Positions 20,693 to 32,048 are shown, counted from the stretch's first letter. The stretch is 64,000 nt of DNA from Euborellia annulipes (GCA_023213315.1 JAKCPI010015807.1:1-64000); one strand, 5' to 3'. Made by a program: numbers and translations. Notes: generated by a model not told the origin, from the letters alone.

Positions 20693-21586
20693 GGAATTCA
20701 TAATAAAAGATCTATTAGTAGGATAACGCAAGGGTAGCGGGCTGGAATTTTCGGCTTAAGGGCGAAGAGCGACCCTTCCCACGCGAGCTCTAGGTGGTAG
20801 ATGCAAATCGCCCGGATGAGACACCACCACTTGGCTTTAAGAATGGTGAACTGGTGCCGAGTACCTATGATCCATGTTCCTGGTGTCTATGCTAGTCATA
20901 GCGTAGATACAGGCCCTGGCCAGGAATTCCTGCTTTCTTCTTTCTCTTCTCTTCATTCTCCTCCGCCTTTTCTTCTCCCTTAACTCAAAATCTACCCAGC
21001 CAATCCAACAAAATTTCCAATACCCTTACTTCCATAAAAAAATTAAATCTCAACAGGCATCTTATCAGTTCCCGCAGTTGAGTTCCCCTTTTATGTTTTT
21101 CCTTTTGCTTTTATTTTCTGCATGTGACTACTGGTCATTTAGGTCTTTGGACCTTATGCACCCATTCAAAAAAAAAAAAAACAACTTAATATTTAATAAA
21201 GAAAAATGATTAAATAATATTTAAATGTAATCAAAAAGGGGCGCTTCACATTATTTTTGCCCCAGAGTCGAGGTGAAATCAAAAAAATGCACCTCGCTTT
21301 TCTGAGTTATAACAGTTATAAAAGCGAGGAAATATTTTCACTTAAATAAAACCCCTACATTTGTTTCATATATCCTCGCTTTTATATAAATCAGAAAAGC
21401 GAGGCGCATTTTTTTGATTTCACTTCGATTCTAGACAAAAATAATGCGAGGCGCCCCTTTTTGTATCTCTATGGCTGAGATTTCACTTCTTTTTGTGAAA
21501 TATTACATTGAAATTTTATTTAATCATTTTTCTTTATTAAATATTAAGTTATCCTATGAATAGATCTTTTATTATGCATTCCAAAC
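20693..21586. mobile_element. Large foldback element, split by a retroposon
   Basis: Left arm 20693-20727 plus 21182-21330, right arm about 21370-21586 in reverse. Shared blocks include CATAATAAAAGATCTATT, TTTAATAAAGAAAAATGATT, GGTGAAATCAAAAAAATGC and CCTCGCTTTTCTGA. The right arm has about 40 bp extra (TTTCACTTCTTTTTGTGAAA). No clear TSD. No protein encoded. Confidence 0.85.
20728..21181 (+). mobile_element. Poly-A retroposon inside foldback arm
   Basis: About 450 bp, 50% GC at its 5' part, ending GGACCTTATGCACCCATTC and 14 A. The unbroken right arm reads GGATAACTTAATATT, so the insertion interrupts GGATAAC|TTAAT, duplicating only AAC. The 60-codon frame at 20801 has no recognised domain. 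Probably a 5'-truncated LINE 3' region. Confidence 0.7.
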
Positions 21587-21595
21587 AGTAAAAAA

Positions 21596-21766
21596 TATAA
21601 ATACAACGTTTGGTTTCCATTCGAAAAGGTAAACATAGGATTTGACCAAATTTTATAAAATTTTAGGATTTATATTTTTTTTTATTTTGGTACAATGTAA
21701 ATACATCGTGTGGTATCCATTCAAAATGATATACATAGGATTTGACCAAATTTTATAAAATTTTTA
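21596..21766 (+). repeat. Imperfect tandem repeat, 100-bp period
   Basis: ACATAGGATTTGACCAAATT recurs at a 100-bp offset (around 21635 and 21735). The preceding TACAACGTTTGGTTTCCATTC and TACATCGTGTGGTATCCATTC also align. Confidence 0.75.
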
Positions 21767-22046
21767 TTTTTGTTATGTTGGTAGCACTTTTGCTCCAAAA
21801 TGAAATTTTATATCAGGTTTTCGATAGTAGGCCTATCTTTTTGTATTTTAAATTGCATCAAACTCGGTCCAGCAGGGAAACCTGTAGCTAAGTCTAAAAA
21901 TTTGAAAATTGAAGAAAAAAAAAAGGAAGAAAAAAAAAATGGTAAAATAAGAGACTAACTTTTGGCCTCCTAAAATTGGCAAAATCTCAAATTTGAGCCT
22001 GGAATTTTTTTTTTTTTTTTGAATTTGTGCTCAAAATAATCCTTCG

Positions 22047-22137
22047 TCAAAATCTGGTGTGAAAGCACAGAACATAACTTTCGATTACCGAAGGTAAGAG
22101 AAAGTTATGTGCTGTGCAACCAGTCACACCAGATTTT
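22047..22137 (-). repeat. Solo HEE large hairpin
   Basis: AATCTGGTGTGA...GTCACACCAGATT stem-loop with no HEE body on either side. One of several isolated copies of this module. Confidence 0.8.
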
Positions 22138-22269
22138 ATATAATAAAATTCCTAATTAAATGCAAAAAATAAAATGATATAATTTTAAATAATAATAATA
22201 ATATTAGCATTAATTTTTGTTAAATCTAGTAAAAATAATATATGAATGAAATTAGTCATTATAAATGAT

Positions 22270-22498
22270 TTGATTGTTGTTGGCGCTCCCAGCGCCAATG
22301 ACGTCATTCCTCCCGGCATCCTCCCGGCAAGTTGACCACTCAGTCTAAAGAGAATCGTCGAGATTTGACCCACGCGTTCGCGAGTGCGAAATGTATTGTG
22401 AATTTTTATTTATAAATTGTATAATTTGTGTTTAAGTTAGTGGTTGATTAATATCTCCGGGATGTGTTATGTGTTTAATAAGTGTTTGAAAATACCAA
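22270..22498 (+). promoter_or_regulatory. Candidate promoter: CCAAT, CRE and initiator
   Basis: A GC-rich island in AT-rich DNA. CGCCAATGACGTCATTCC contains CCAAT directly followed by a perfect cAMP response element TGACGTCA (22299-22306). A perfect arthropod initiator TCAGTC lies at 22340-22345, about 40 bp downstream. CTCCCGGCATCCTCCCGGC is a small direct repeat between them. No family repeat covers this interval. It would drive transcription into the exon at 22499. Confidence 0.5.
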
Positions 22499-22555
22499 AT
22501 GGAGATGAGTTTTAGAAAATATCAAATGGATTTGCGATGCTGCGAAATCACAACG
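22499..22555 (+). CDS. Candidate first coding exon, 19 codons
   Basis: The ATG at 22499 opens MEMSFRKYQMDLRCCEITT, ending exactly at a donor ACG|GTGAGT, phase 0. A promoter-like region with CCAAT, CRE and Inr lies 155-200 bp upstream on the same strand, which is the main support. The peptide is not recognised, and an in-frame ATG two codons later is an alternative start. The next exon is not visible in the window, so it would be a long intron. It may instead be a non-coding first exon. Confidence 0.35.
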
Positions 22556-22844
22556 GTGAGTTGAGATCCTTTTATTTAAGCAAACGGTCAAAAAGATGGC
22601 GAGGTCTGTTTGATCGATATTCGATTTAATTTCATTTTTAGTAATATCTACAATTATTTATTGCCATTTAACTACATTTTTTTTATTTTTTATTTTTTAA
22701 TATGTAATTGTTTTGTTTTGATAAGCCATTTATATTTATTTACAATCATTCTCTCTCATATACTTCGTACATATACTGATTTTCAGAATTTCTTAATTCA
22801 TTGAGACCCATCAATTTGGGCAATGAATATAATACAAGATACAA

Positions 22845-22845
22845 G

Positions 22846-22880
<35 letters not shown>

Positions 22881-23095
22881 GAGCGCGCGCGCGGGCGCTT
22901 CCTCTTCACACACACAAACGTAAACTACTTGGCGCCGTGTTCACACACATACACACTCACACTAATACGCGCGCTTTCGCGCGTCGCGCTCAAGCACATG
23001 CACACAGACAGACACTCACACAAACAAGGGCTTTCGCGCGTCGCGCCAGCGTCACGCTCACACACATAGGCTCTCACAGACACACATGCAAAGTG
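22845..23095 (+). repeat. (AC)n microsatellite and CGCG minisatellite
   Basis: (AC)n at 22847-22876, followed by variants of CACACA and two copies of GGGCTTTCGCGCGTCGCGC-like units near 22970 and 23030. The 118-codon frame here is low-complexity read-through. Confidence 0.8.
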
Positions 23096-23186
23096 TTGAC
23101 GTTTTTTCTCAGAGGGGCGGGGAGGGAGCAGAAATGGGGCAAACTTATCAATAGGGGGGGGTGTACAATATACATATAGGCTATAT

Positions 23187-23437
23187 GGACCCTGTTATGC
23201 ATTGGTGTGTCAAGCGCCAAAAAATTAAAATTTGAGTTAAGCTCGGAATATTGTTTCAAATGCTATAATTAATAGTATTTTTTTTATGAAATATGTCCTT
23301 AAAAAATTTATATTTAATGTTACTTGCACAATTGACAAAAAAAATTATATATAATCTAATCAAAACAAAAAACTTTAATGTTAATTTTCTCAAATCTCGG
23401 TAACTGGCGCTTGACACACTAATGCCTAAAAGGGTCC
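23187..23437. mobile_element. MITE with 33-bp TIRs and TSD ATAT
   Basis: The TIRs start GGACCCTGTTATGCATT and continue GTGTGTCAAGCGCCA, mirrored at the right end. TSD ATAT lies at 23183-23186 and 23438-23441. The second copy is at 44880-45131, with TSD AATT. Non-coding, 251 bp. Confidence 0.85.
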
Positions 23438-23464
23438 ATATAGCCTATCAACAGAGAAACAAAA

Positions 23465-23880
23465 AAAAATCTGGTGTGACTGGCGCACACAACTTTCTCT
23501 TACCGAAGGGTAAGATAAAGTTGTGCACCGTGCTGGCCACACCAGATTTTTTGTGTCGAAATATATTTAGTTTCCGCTAGCACCTTAGTTTCAAACTTAC
23601 ATTTTAAATGTTGACTGCTTGAAATAAACTATGGTTATTTTTCAAAATTTTAATCTCATATTTGGACATTTTATACACAATATAGAATCCTAATTAAATA
23701 CAAAATTTAATAAGAATTGGAAAAAAAATTTTTAAATACCCTTTTGAATCGAAATTAACATACAAATCCCTATAGGAAATTAACATTGGCTCTATGGAAG
23801 GAAGAGCCGGAAAGTGAATTTAAGTGGTGAATTGAGTAGAAAGAGAGAGTAGATGAGTGTAAGTGAGATAGATATAGGCA
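23465..23880 (+). mobile_element. HEE variant b (different body)
   Basis: Large hairpin plus GTGTCGAAATATATTTAG link as in HEE, then an unrelated body (GTTGACTGCTTGAAATAAAC, CATATTTGGACATTTTATAC, TCCCTATAGGAAATTAACAT). The same order is found in reverse at 59240-59725. Confidence 0.75.
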
Positions 23881-24161
23881 CTGGTGTCAGTCCATCTAGG
23901 CAACCCATTTTTCTCAGAAACAATTAAAATCAGAAAAAAAAATATTTTTTTTTAAACTCCAAAACTATAATTTGGGGTCAAAATAGCCTTTATTAGATGA
24001 AATTTTAAAAGATTAAATTCTTATTGAAAAAGAACTTGAGAGAAATGATTAAAATCTATAATTATTATTATTATTTTTTTTTCTTAGGGATATCAAAAGT
24101 TTATTGAATTGTTAAGCATTTTATTCTCTTTAAATTGGTACATCATTCATTAAATTCTCAC

Positions 24162-24452
24162 TTTAATTATAACGGCCAAAAAAAAAATACTTTTGCGATT
24201 TATCCGTTTGTTCGTAAATATTTCGACCCCAGTGATATGGAATCATCCTCAGTACAATCCACAGATGTTATAAAAATTGCATTCATGGAATGCCCAGCTA
24301 TTTTGTCATATTGGATGGGAGAAAGTAACGATTTGCAAAACATCTTTTGATTGTACTGAAGATGATTCCATATCACAGGGGTCAAAATATTTACAAATAA
24401 ACGGATAATACGCAAAAGTATTTATTTTTTGGCCGACGGTCCTTATAATTAA
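24162..24452. mobile_element. Foldback element F2, about 100-bp arms
   Basis: Left arm TTAATTATAACGGCC ... GATATGGAATCATCCTCAG, mirrored by GAAGATGATTCCATATCA ... GGCCGACGGTCCTTATAATT. The centre contains CATTCATGGAATGCCC. A one-armed relative is at 34970. Frames here are arm translations. Confidence 0.8.
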
Positions 24453-24993
24453 AATGATCAGGCCTCCTTACGGCCATCTACATACACTTCATTAAATTCT
24501 TTTTTGAAATTTACTTTTGAAATATTGAAAAAGATTTACTCGCCTCCCATCGCCCCTCGAAAAAGTCCGGAGAGGGAGGGTTATTCTACTTGAGTCTAAT
24601 TTGAATCCCGAACTAAATCATTGTTCTCTCCATTGAATATGCCATCCCCTGTTCCCCTGTCCTACACCAAATTCGAACTTTTCCTTAACAAAATCCTGGG
24701 ACCACCACTAGTAGTAGATGAACGGAATGAAGATAGGAAATATAGTGGGCTATATTCTGGGCTTGTCGAATTATGATTATGGAATGAGGTTTAAGATGAT
24801 GGTCTCCTTCCTCTCGCCAAATTAAATAAACGAGAAACGCAAAAGCTGGATCAATTAATACAATTTAAGCTAGGTTATTTAAATATTGAAACAAGGAAAA
24901 TAAATTTTAATATAGTGCGGAAAAAATATAACTTACATCTCAAAGATCATCTCTCCACGTTTAATCGTTTATTATTAATAAATAAAATTTATG

Positions 24994-25648
24994 AAAAAAA
25001 ATCTGGTGTGACTGGTCGTACAGCACACAACTTTCTCTTATCTTAGATAATCGAAAGTTGTGTTCTGTGCTTATCACACCAGATATTTTGTGTGACATGT
25101 TTTTAGTTTCCGACAGTACGGTACATTCGATTTTCAAGATGTAAAATTTATAAGTATGGGAAAATATTTATATTTTGTTACCATGGCAACCATTTCTCCT
25201 ATCTTTCCTATGAAATACAAGAGTAAAGTGGTCTTCAGAAGATTTCAATGACAAAATGAGAATATACATTTTAAAGAAAATCTAAAAAATAATTGATTTT
25301 TGAATTAAAAAAAAAAAAATTGTTGGAGCGAATTTAGAGAAAATCGAAAAAACTCAAAAAGTGCATCAGTAAAGTACTAGTATTCTTTGGCCGATTTTGT
25401 TCAAAAGCTTCGTGTCACGTCCCATGGGGGTGCCTAACTTAAATATAAAATTTCAACCTCCTAGCTCTTTTCGTTCTTGAGATATTTTGTTCACAGACAG
25501 ACAGACAGACAGACCATGCCGCGAAAACGACTTTTTTGATTAGGGATCTCAAAACTGTATATCCATCAAAATCTCGACATCGAATTTTGACATGAATCAA
25601 TATTTCTCTCTATATATTAACATATATGTAGAGGTAAGAGAAAGTAAA
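24994..25648 (+). mobile_element. HEE, full length
   Basis: A-run, large hairpin, body with GTCCCATGGGGGTGCC and a (CAGA)n tract, AT-rich hairpin, GGTAAGAGAAAGTAAAA end. Confidence 0.85.
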
Positions 25649-25649
25649 A

Positions 25650-26500
25650 TTAGTAAGTCAAAAATTAAGCGCATTTTTTCTAAATTTGTTAAATATTTCT
25701 TAAATGATTGAGCCATTTTTATTTTATTTTTTTAATTTAATAAAATGTACCAAATTTACTCTCTGTCTCTCTGAATTCTTAGCTTTATTTAATCGCACTC
25801 TCTTCTACACCACTATTTGCACATGCAATTCTAAGTTGGCACGCAGTGTTATTGTCCAGGGCTCTGTTTAAACAAACCCAAGTGTTCTTCTTGTTGTTGT
25901 TGCCGGTCGTTTCAACAAAACTTGGCCACCCCTAAATGGAGGATAATGAAATCGGAGATATCCAGCGAATTAAAACAGAAAAAATAAAATGATCAATTAA
26001 AATACATGCATTGTCACTCTCTCTCTATCGTTGGATAACAACAGGAAGATAGAGAGAGAGAGAGGAGGAGCCTTTTAACAACAAAATCAACAACAACAAC
26101 AACAAAAACATCAAGAGAAGGATAAAGTAATTGGAAAGTGTAAATCTCTCTCTCAACTCTCAGTTGGTGGGTTTTAAAAACATTAAACGGACTAGGCCAG
26201 GGATTTTGAAATTATTTGACATGCAAAATAGAATAGAATCATCATGTTTTATTTTATTCATTCACTATTTAACAGGGAATAGCTAACTAAATTCAAATGT
26301 GATTAAATTAAAAGTAAAAGACAACGTCACATGTACAGTGAGTGTAAATATTAAACCACCCCAATTCGTTTTCTCGTGTGATTATTTCATTTTATGAAAA
26401 AATTTTTGTTATCCAAAGGGAATCCAAGATTTAAATTTTTTATAAAAAAAAACTCTCATGAGAAAATGCAAGGGGTACTTTAATATTGACACTAAACCTT
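25650..26500. other. Mixed stretch with (CAA)n and GAGA tracts
   Basis: ATCTCTC and GAGAGAGAGAG tracts face each other (26018-26065), with (CAA)n at 26080-26105 and TTGTTGTTGTTG at 25890-25902. No gene recognised. Confidence 0.45.
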
Positions 26501-26504
26501 AACA

Positions 26505-26791
26505 GCCCTCGGGGCATGGCGTAGAGGTTAGCGTGCTAACCTCGTATACCAAACGTCGCGGGTTCGGACCCCAGGCAGTCCGATGATTTTATTTAAGCCA
26601 ATTGGATACCAAATGGCTTAAATAAGAATGCCTGGACCCCTATATGTATATTTATATAATAACGGTTATCGTCTAAAGTCTTAAATGGCCTGAGTTGCCG
26701 AAAAGACTGTGTGAATGTGTGTGTGAGTGTGAGTGTGAATGAGAAAAAAGTGTGAATGTTTTTTTTAACAAAAAAAAAAAAAAAAAAAAAA
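26505..26791 (+). mobile_element. SINE-1, full length, TSD AAACCTTAACA
   Basis: Starts GCCCTCGGGGC, intact A and B boxes, long poly-A. The 11-bp TSD at 26494-26504 and 26792-26802 is exact. Confidence 0.93.
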
Positions 26792-26802
26792 AAACCTTAA
26801 CA

Positions 26803-27470
26803 AACAAAAAAAAGTAATCACCTCTTACTGTATTTATTCAAGTCGATATCCACTTTTTACTGGAAGGTATTCCGATGTTAATGAAATTTTTACAGGTTAT
26901 TTGGAAGTAAGTAATTAAAAAAAAAAAAAAAAAAGAAAAAAAAAGAAACTTTAATCGGCCATATCTCGGTTAATATTCAGTCTACAAATTAGGTTTTTAA
27001 AATTTAGTGAATTATTATTTTGCAAATCTATTTATTATGAAAAGTAATGAATCCCAAACCCACCACAAACAAGACTATTTTATTATTTCATGGGCTATGG
27101 AGGGGATTATGAATTGTAAATCTCGACAAAGAAATTTTGGAAAATCCTCAAACAAAAACGTTTAGATTACATTGAATTATTATTATTTATCTTTTGATAT
27201 ATTACAAATCTCATGCCATCAAATTCCAGAGACGGAAAATTGAATAAAGCATTAATTTTAATACGTTATAAGCTCAGATTAAAATGTCGCTTTGAATAAA
27301 ATCAAATGATTTATTTAAATACACGACAATTTATTATTCTTGAATTTTTCATTTCCAATTGAAATATTTATTTGTTTAAAAAGACAAAGATTTTTATACT
27401 TTTTCAAAGATTAGATTAAATACTCTCAAACTTTCAAATACATAATTCAATTTATTACATCCAGAGGCGT
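26803..27470. other. AT-rich stretch, nothing recognised
   Basis: A-run near 26918-26945. No gene or repeat family found. Confidence 0.45.
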
Positions 27471-27519
27471 ATATAGAAATTTTTTTCGGGGGGGGGGCCC
27501 GAACTCAAAAATTTTTCTG

Positions 27520-27964
27520 TGTAGGCACCCCCATGGGACGTGACACGAAGCTTTTGAACAAAATCGGCCAAAGAATACTAGTAATTTACTGATGCACTTT
27601 TTGAGTTTTTTCGATTTTCTCTAAATTCGCTCCAACAATTTTTTTTTTTTTAATTCAAAAATCAATTATTTTTTAGATTTTCTTTAAAATGTATATTCTC
27701 ATTTTGTCATTGAAATCTTCTGAAGACCACTTTACTCTTGTACTCCATAGAAAAGATAGGATAAATGGTTGCCATGGTAACAAAATATAAATATTTTCCC
27801 ATACTTATAAATTTTACATCTTGAAAATCGAATGTACCGTACTGTCGGAAACTAAATACATGTCGACACAAAAAATCTGGTGTGACAAGCACAGAACACA
27901 ACTTTCGATTACCGAAGGTAAGAGAAAGTTGTGTGCTGTGCGCCAGTCACACCAGATTTTTTTT
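27520..27964 (-). mobile_element. HEE, lacking AT-rich end
   Basis: Starts inside the body at GTAGGCACCCCCATGGG and ends in the large hairpin with 8 T. To its left is CCAGAGGCGTATATAG and a G-run, the end of a CAG-type element. Confidence 0.8.
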
Positions 27965-27969
27965 ATATG

Positions 27970-28570
27970 TAAAATTCGAATCCTGATCATTAATATAAAA
28001 TAAAATTTGAAGCTATTTCATTTTATCATAAAAAAATAAAGAAATCAAAATTGTTCTTATCACTTATTGATTGATATTAAAGTGAATCCATTTTGACTAG
28101 GGTGATTATTGGTTTATTTGTGGGATATTTATGACCCATAAAAGGGTTATAATGTCCTGAGATCTCCTTTTTCTTTTTTAGACAATTATATTGATTCTGA
28201 ATATTTCGTTAGAAAACGGAGATCGATATAAACATACTCTAATCTAAAGTTTGTTATATAAAAAATTATATTTTTAAAATTTTGATTAAAGTCTTTTTCA
28301 TCTTTTGATGCTGTTTATAGCTTCTATTTATTTCAATTGATTCGTAGCCAATTCAATTGAAATAAATTTTTTCACCTGGGGATGGGCATTGAGTTTCTCA
28401 ATTAGACTCTTTTAGAGATTTCATATACATATTTGAGTTTGTGTAAAAAATTTATTTTAGAAAGTTCTATCTTTATATAAATAATACTATTGCTCCTTTT
28501 GTATAAACGTGAAACATATCTTTTAGGCGTTAACAATCATGTGTATACTGTCCAAAAGTCGTCTTTGATT
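27970..28570. other. AT-rich stretch with a SINE-2 trace
   Basis: GCCAATTCAATTGAAATAAA near 28346-28370 matches the SINE-2 middle. Nothing else recognised. Confidence 0.4.
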
Positions 28571-28574
28571 CCAT

Positions 28575-29267
28575 TTTTACTTTCTCTTACCTATGTATAT
28601 ATGTAATATATATATAGAGAGAAAGTATTGGATTCATGTCAAAAATTCGATGTCGAGATTTTGATGGATCTTCACGTTTTGAGGTCCCCTGAATCCAAAA
28701 AAGTGGTTTTCGCGACATGGTCTGTCTGTGGGTGGGTGGGTGGGTGGGTGGGTGGGTGGGTGGGTGTGTGTGTGTTCAATTTTAAGCATGAAGGAATTGA
28801 GCTAGGAGGTTGAAATTTTATATTTAAGTTAAACACCCCCCGGGACCGGAAAAATAAGCTTTTAATCAAAATCGGCCAAAGAGTACTAGTACTTTACTGA
28901 TGTACTTTTTCAGTTTTTTTCGATTTTCTCAAAATTTGCTCCAACGATTTTTTTTAAAATTCAAAAATCAATTATTTTTTAGATGCTCTTTAAAATGTAT
29001 ATTCTCATTTTGCAATTGAAATCTTCTGAAGACCACTTTACTCTTGTATTTCATAGGGAAGATAGGAGAAATGGTTGCCATGGTAACAAAATATAAATAT
29101 TTTCCCATACTTATAAATTTTTCATCTGCATTCAAATGTTCCGTACTGTCGGGAACTAAATATATGTCGACACAAAAAATCTGGTGTGACAAGCACAGAA
29201 CACAACTTTCGATTACCGAAGGTAAGAGAAAGTTGTGTGCTGTGCTCCAGTCACACCAGATTTTTTC
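28575..29267 (-). mobile_element. HEE, full length
   Basis: Both hairpins intact. The microsatellite in the body is (GGGT)n at 28728-28764 instead of the usual (GT)n. Its AT-rich end, GTAATATATATATAGAGAG, is the intact paralogue that dates the Helitron at 41141. Confidence 0.9.
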
Positions 29268-29269
29268 CA

Positions 29270-30010
29270 TATGAGCATGCATTTTTACTTTTTTAAATAA
29301 CATCTGAAAAGGTACTTTCAATAAAATCACTTTTCAATAAATGTCTGCTTCATTTTTATCTTTAATTATGTAATAAATAAATAATACTTCAAACCTAGCA
29401 TTTTATAAGCAATTTTCTGAAACTAAAAATATAGTCATCAATGAATTTTTTTCTTCATAAATGAGAATATTTCTCCATAAAAAAATTTTTTATCAAGTCT
29501 TTTTATTGATTGAATTTCAATTTACCATGATATGAAATTAAAATGACTTCAAATGTTTTATTCATCATTAAATGAGAATGGGAGAAGATTAAAAATAAAA
29601 CTGTTTCAAAGTACAGTATATAGAAGTATTAATATACGTATAGAATCCTAATCATTTGTTTGTCCGTCCGTCTGTCACTCAAAATGAAATGCTTGTATAT
29701 CTATCTTCCGGATGAATTCATCACATGGCTTCATATCAGTTTGTTTATACGTATATACATATAGAGTATATACAGAGGGGCTAACACATTTTATATTCAT
29801 TTCTTTTAATTTATTCAATTATTCATAATAAGTTTTTTTTTCTTCTACTTCTAAAATAATCATTTGTGAGATAAATGTGGATACTTTACTAAAGAGAAAA
29901 TAGAAAAAAAAAAAAAAAATAAATAAATTCTTTCAAATCAGTGGTCTCCAACCCTGAGCCGCGGATCCGTGGATCAAATGAACTGAGCCGCCCAAGGAAC
30001 TTTAAAATAT
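29270..30010. other. AT-rich stretch, nothing recognised
   Basis: A-run at about 29906-29920. CTGAGCCGCGGATCCGTGG near 29955 resembles a DNA-transposon end but has no partner. Confidence 0.4.
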
Positions 30011-30016
30011 TTCCAT

Positions 30017-30598
30017 TTTACGATTTCTCTTACCTATCCATATATTGTAATATATATATAGAGAGAAAGTATTGGATTCATGTCGAGATTTTGATGGGTA
30101 TACACGTTTTGAGGTCCCCTGAATCCAAAAAATTTGTTTCAGCAACGTGGTCTGCCTGTGTATGTTTGATTAAAATTCATAAATCAACTATTTTGTAGAT
30201 ACTATTTAAAAAGTAGGGCATATATCACTGAAATCTTTTATGGAAATCGTTTGATGTACTTTTTCAGTTTTTTTTTTTTCGATTTTCTCAAAATTCTCCA
30301 ACGATTTTGTTTAAAATTCATATATCAACTTTTTTTTCGATGCTCTTTAAAATGTATTACTCACTTTGCTCTTGAAATCTTTTGAAGCCCACTTTACTCT
30401 TCTTCTTCATAGAAAAGATCAGAGAAATGGTTGCCATGGTAACAAAATATAAATATTTTGCCATACTTATAAATTTTACATTTTGAAAATCGGCGGAAAC
30501 TAAATATATCTCGACACAAAAAATCTGGTGTGACAAGCAAAGCAGGACTTACCAAGGGTAAGAGAAAGTTGTGTGCTGTGCGATCAGTCACACCAGGT
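30017..30598 (-). mobile_element. HEE, internally deleted
   Basis: AT-rich end and the start of the body, then a partly duplicated middle (two GTACTTTTTCAG / CGATTTTCTCAAAATT-type zones), ending in a shortened large hairpin. Confidence 0.75.
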
Positions 30599-30599
30599 T

Positions 30600-31340
30600 A
30601 TTTACTGTTGTGTATTTCCCTCGAGTTTGTGCGAATAGTTTGTTTAATGTTAAGCCGAGGCCGTTACTCCGCCATCATCAAATCTAATTAAATTCATTAC
30701 CTAGACATTTTTTTTTTTACTTGTACTTTTAATATAAAAAAAATAAGGCCTTTTTCGAAAATATATATTATATATTATTAATATATATTTTTCTTGCCAT
30801 AAGATTGTTTCTTTATTTATTTTTTTTCTAAACTCCTTTGATGTTGTTTGTGAGGGCAAAAAAAAAAAAAAAAAAAAAAATTGCTCGTTTACTGTTCTTC
30901 ATCGTCTAGTTGTCGTTGTTGTTCCCAGTTAGCTAGTTGGTAGATTCAGAACTCCACCCAGATGGCTAAATAACTTCAAAGGAGTTGTTCTCCAACATCA
31001 TCATTTGGCTCTCTCATATTCCAATATGTCTCTTGCATGCGAGTTTTTTTTTTTAACATAGTTACAACAATAACAAAAATTAAAATATTTAATCATGACG
31101 ATTCAAAAAACATTTTTAATAAAGTTGGAAATTCTTACAAAAGATAGAAAGTTCGGAATTGTACTCGTCATCCTCAGTACCCGGATATTTGAATTTAATA
31201 GATTGCTATTTTTCGTCATCGGGAGAAATGTCTCTCATATTGAGATCACAAATTTGTCCGACGGTAATACTAGATGAACAAATTGAGGAGATCTCTCAAA
31301 GGTGCTATTAATAAATAAGAAATTATATACTATATATCAC
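30600..31340. other. AT-rich stretch, nothing recognised
   Basis: Poly-A run at 30858-30881. The 60-codon frame at 31095 has no recognised feature. Confidence 0.4.
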
Positions 31341-31344
31341 CTGC

Positions 31345-31412
31345 GGTCTAGTGGTATTGCGAGTACAAATTGGCAGACAGATGAGTGCTTCGACTCCCGG
31401 CGGTATCCATCC
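31345..31412 (+). pseudogene. tRNA-like sequence, single copy
   Basis: CTGCGGTCTAGTGGTATTGC (A box) and CTTCGACTCCCGGCGG (B box). It shares GAGTACAAATTGG with the tRNA-like arms at 3977-4375. Stems do not form well, so it is a repeat head rather than a tRNA. Confidence 0.55.
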
Positions 31413-31423
31413 TTTTCAGCTTT

Positions 31424-31600
31424 TTTTTTTTTAGTCCTTTCAGGATCTTAGGCCACTTTAACGATACTTATAATATCACTGACGATATACCACTGTTATG
31501 TGGGGCTCTAGGCATATTTGTTTAGTTATTTCATTTAGTATTTAAAAAAAAATTCATCGAACTGCCTGGGATCCGAACCCGAGCCCTTTAGCTTTAGGAT
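31424..31600 (-). mobile_element. Diverged SINE-1
   Basis: T-run, GGATCTTAGGCCACTTTAACG, then GAACTGCCTGGGATCCGAAC. Old copy, head decayed. Confidence 0.6.
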
Positions 31601-31720
31601 TATCAATAAAAGAGATTTGTCAACAGCTCTAACCTTTGGAAAATAAGTCCCAAATTATGCCTCATTTGAACATTATTAAGAAAAATGTAAAACGAAAATT
31701 CTGTCTTGAATGAATGACTT

Positions 31721-31815
31721 CTTCTTCTTCATTCTTCGCCTGATTGTTCCCGCATCGCGGGGTCGGCGTTCTAATTATTTTACTTCTCCACATCACCCTA
31801 TCCAATGCAGTTAAT
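31721..31815 (+). mobile_element. G1 repeat, partial
   Basis: CTTCTTCTTCATTCTTCGCC and CCCGCATCGCGGGGTCGGCG, then CACCCTATCCAATGCAG. Confidence 0.6.
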
Positions 31816-32048
31816 TATTCAGGTACATAGGCTACATTCGTAGGCGCATCAACCTCAAAACGGAAGGGGGGGGCAGCTTTTCTAATATCCATTTTATTAT
31901 TTTATTAAATGCCACAACCTAACTGAGATAGGGGATGGTATCACTCGTATTTTTTTTTTATCTCACAGATGGCGTGACTTTTTCAGTTTTTGATTTAGGC
32001 CTATATTTTTTTTCTCTATTTTTAATTCAAGGCTGCCCCTTGCCCCTC

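Noticed and set aside
22847..23100. CRISPR-like or telomeric repeat array
   Set aside because: Plain (AC)n and CGCG minisatellite variants without regular spacers or telomere units.
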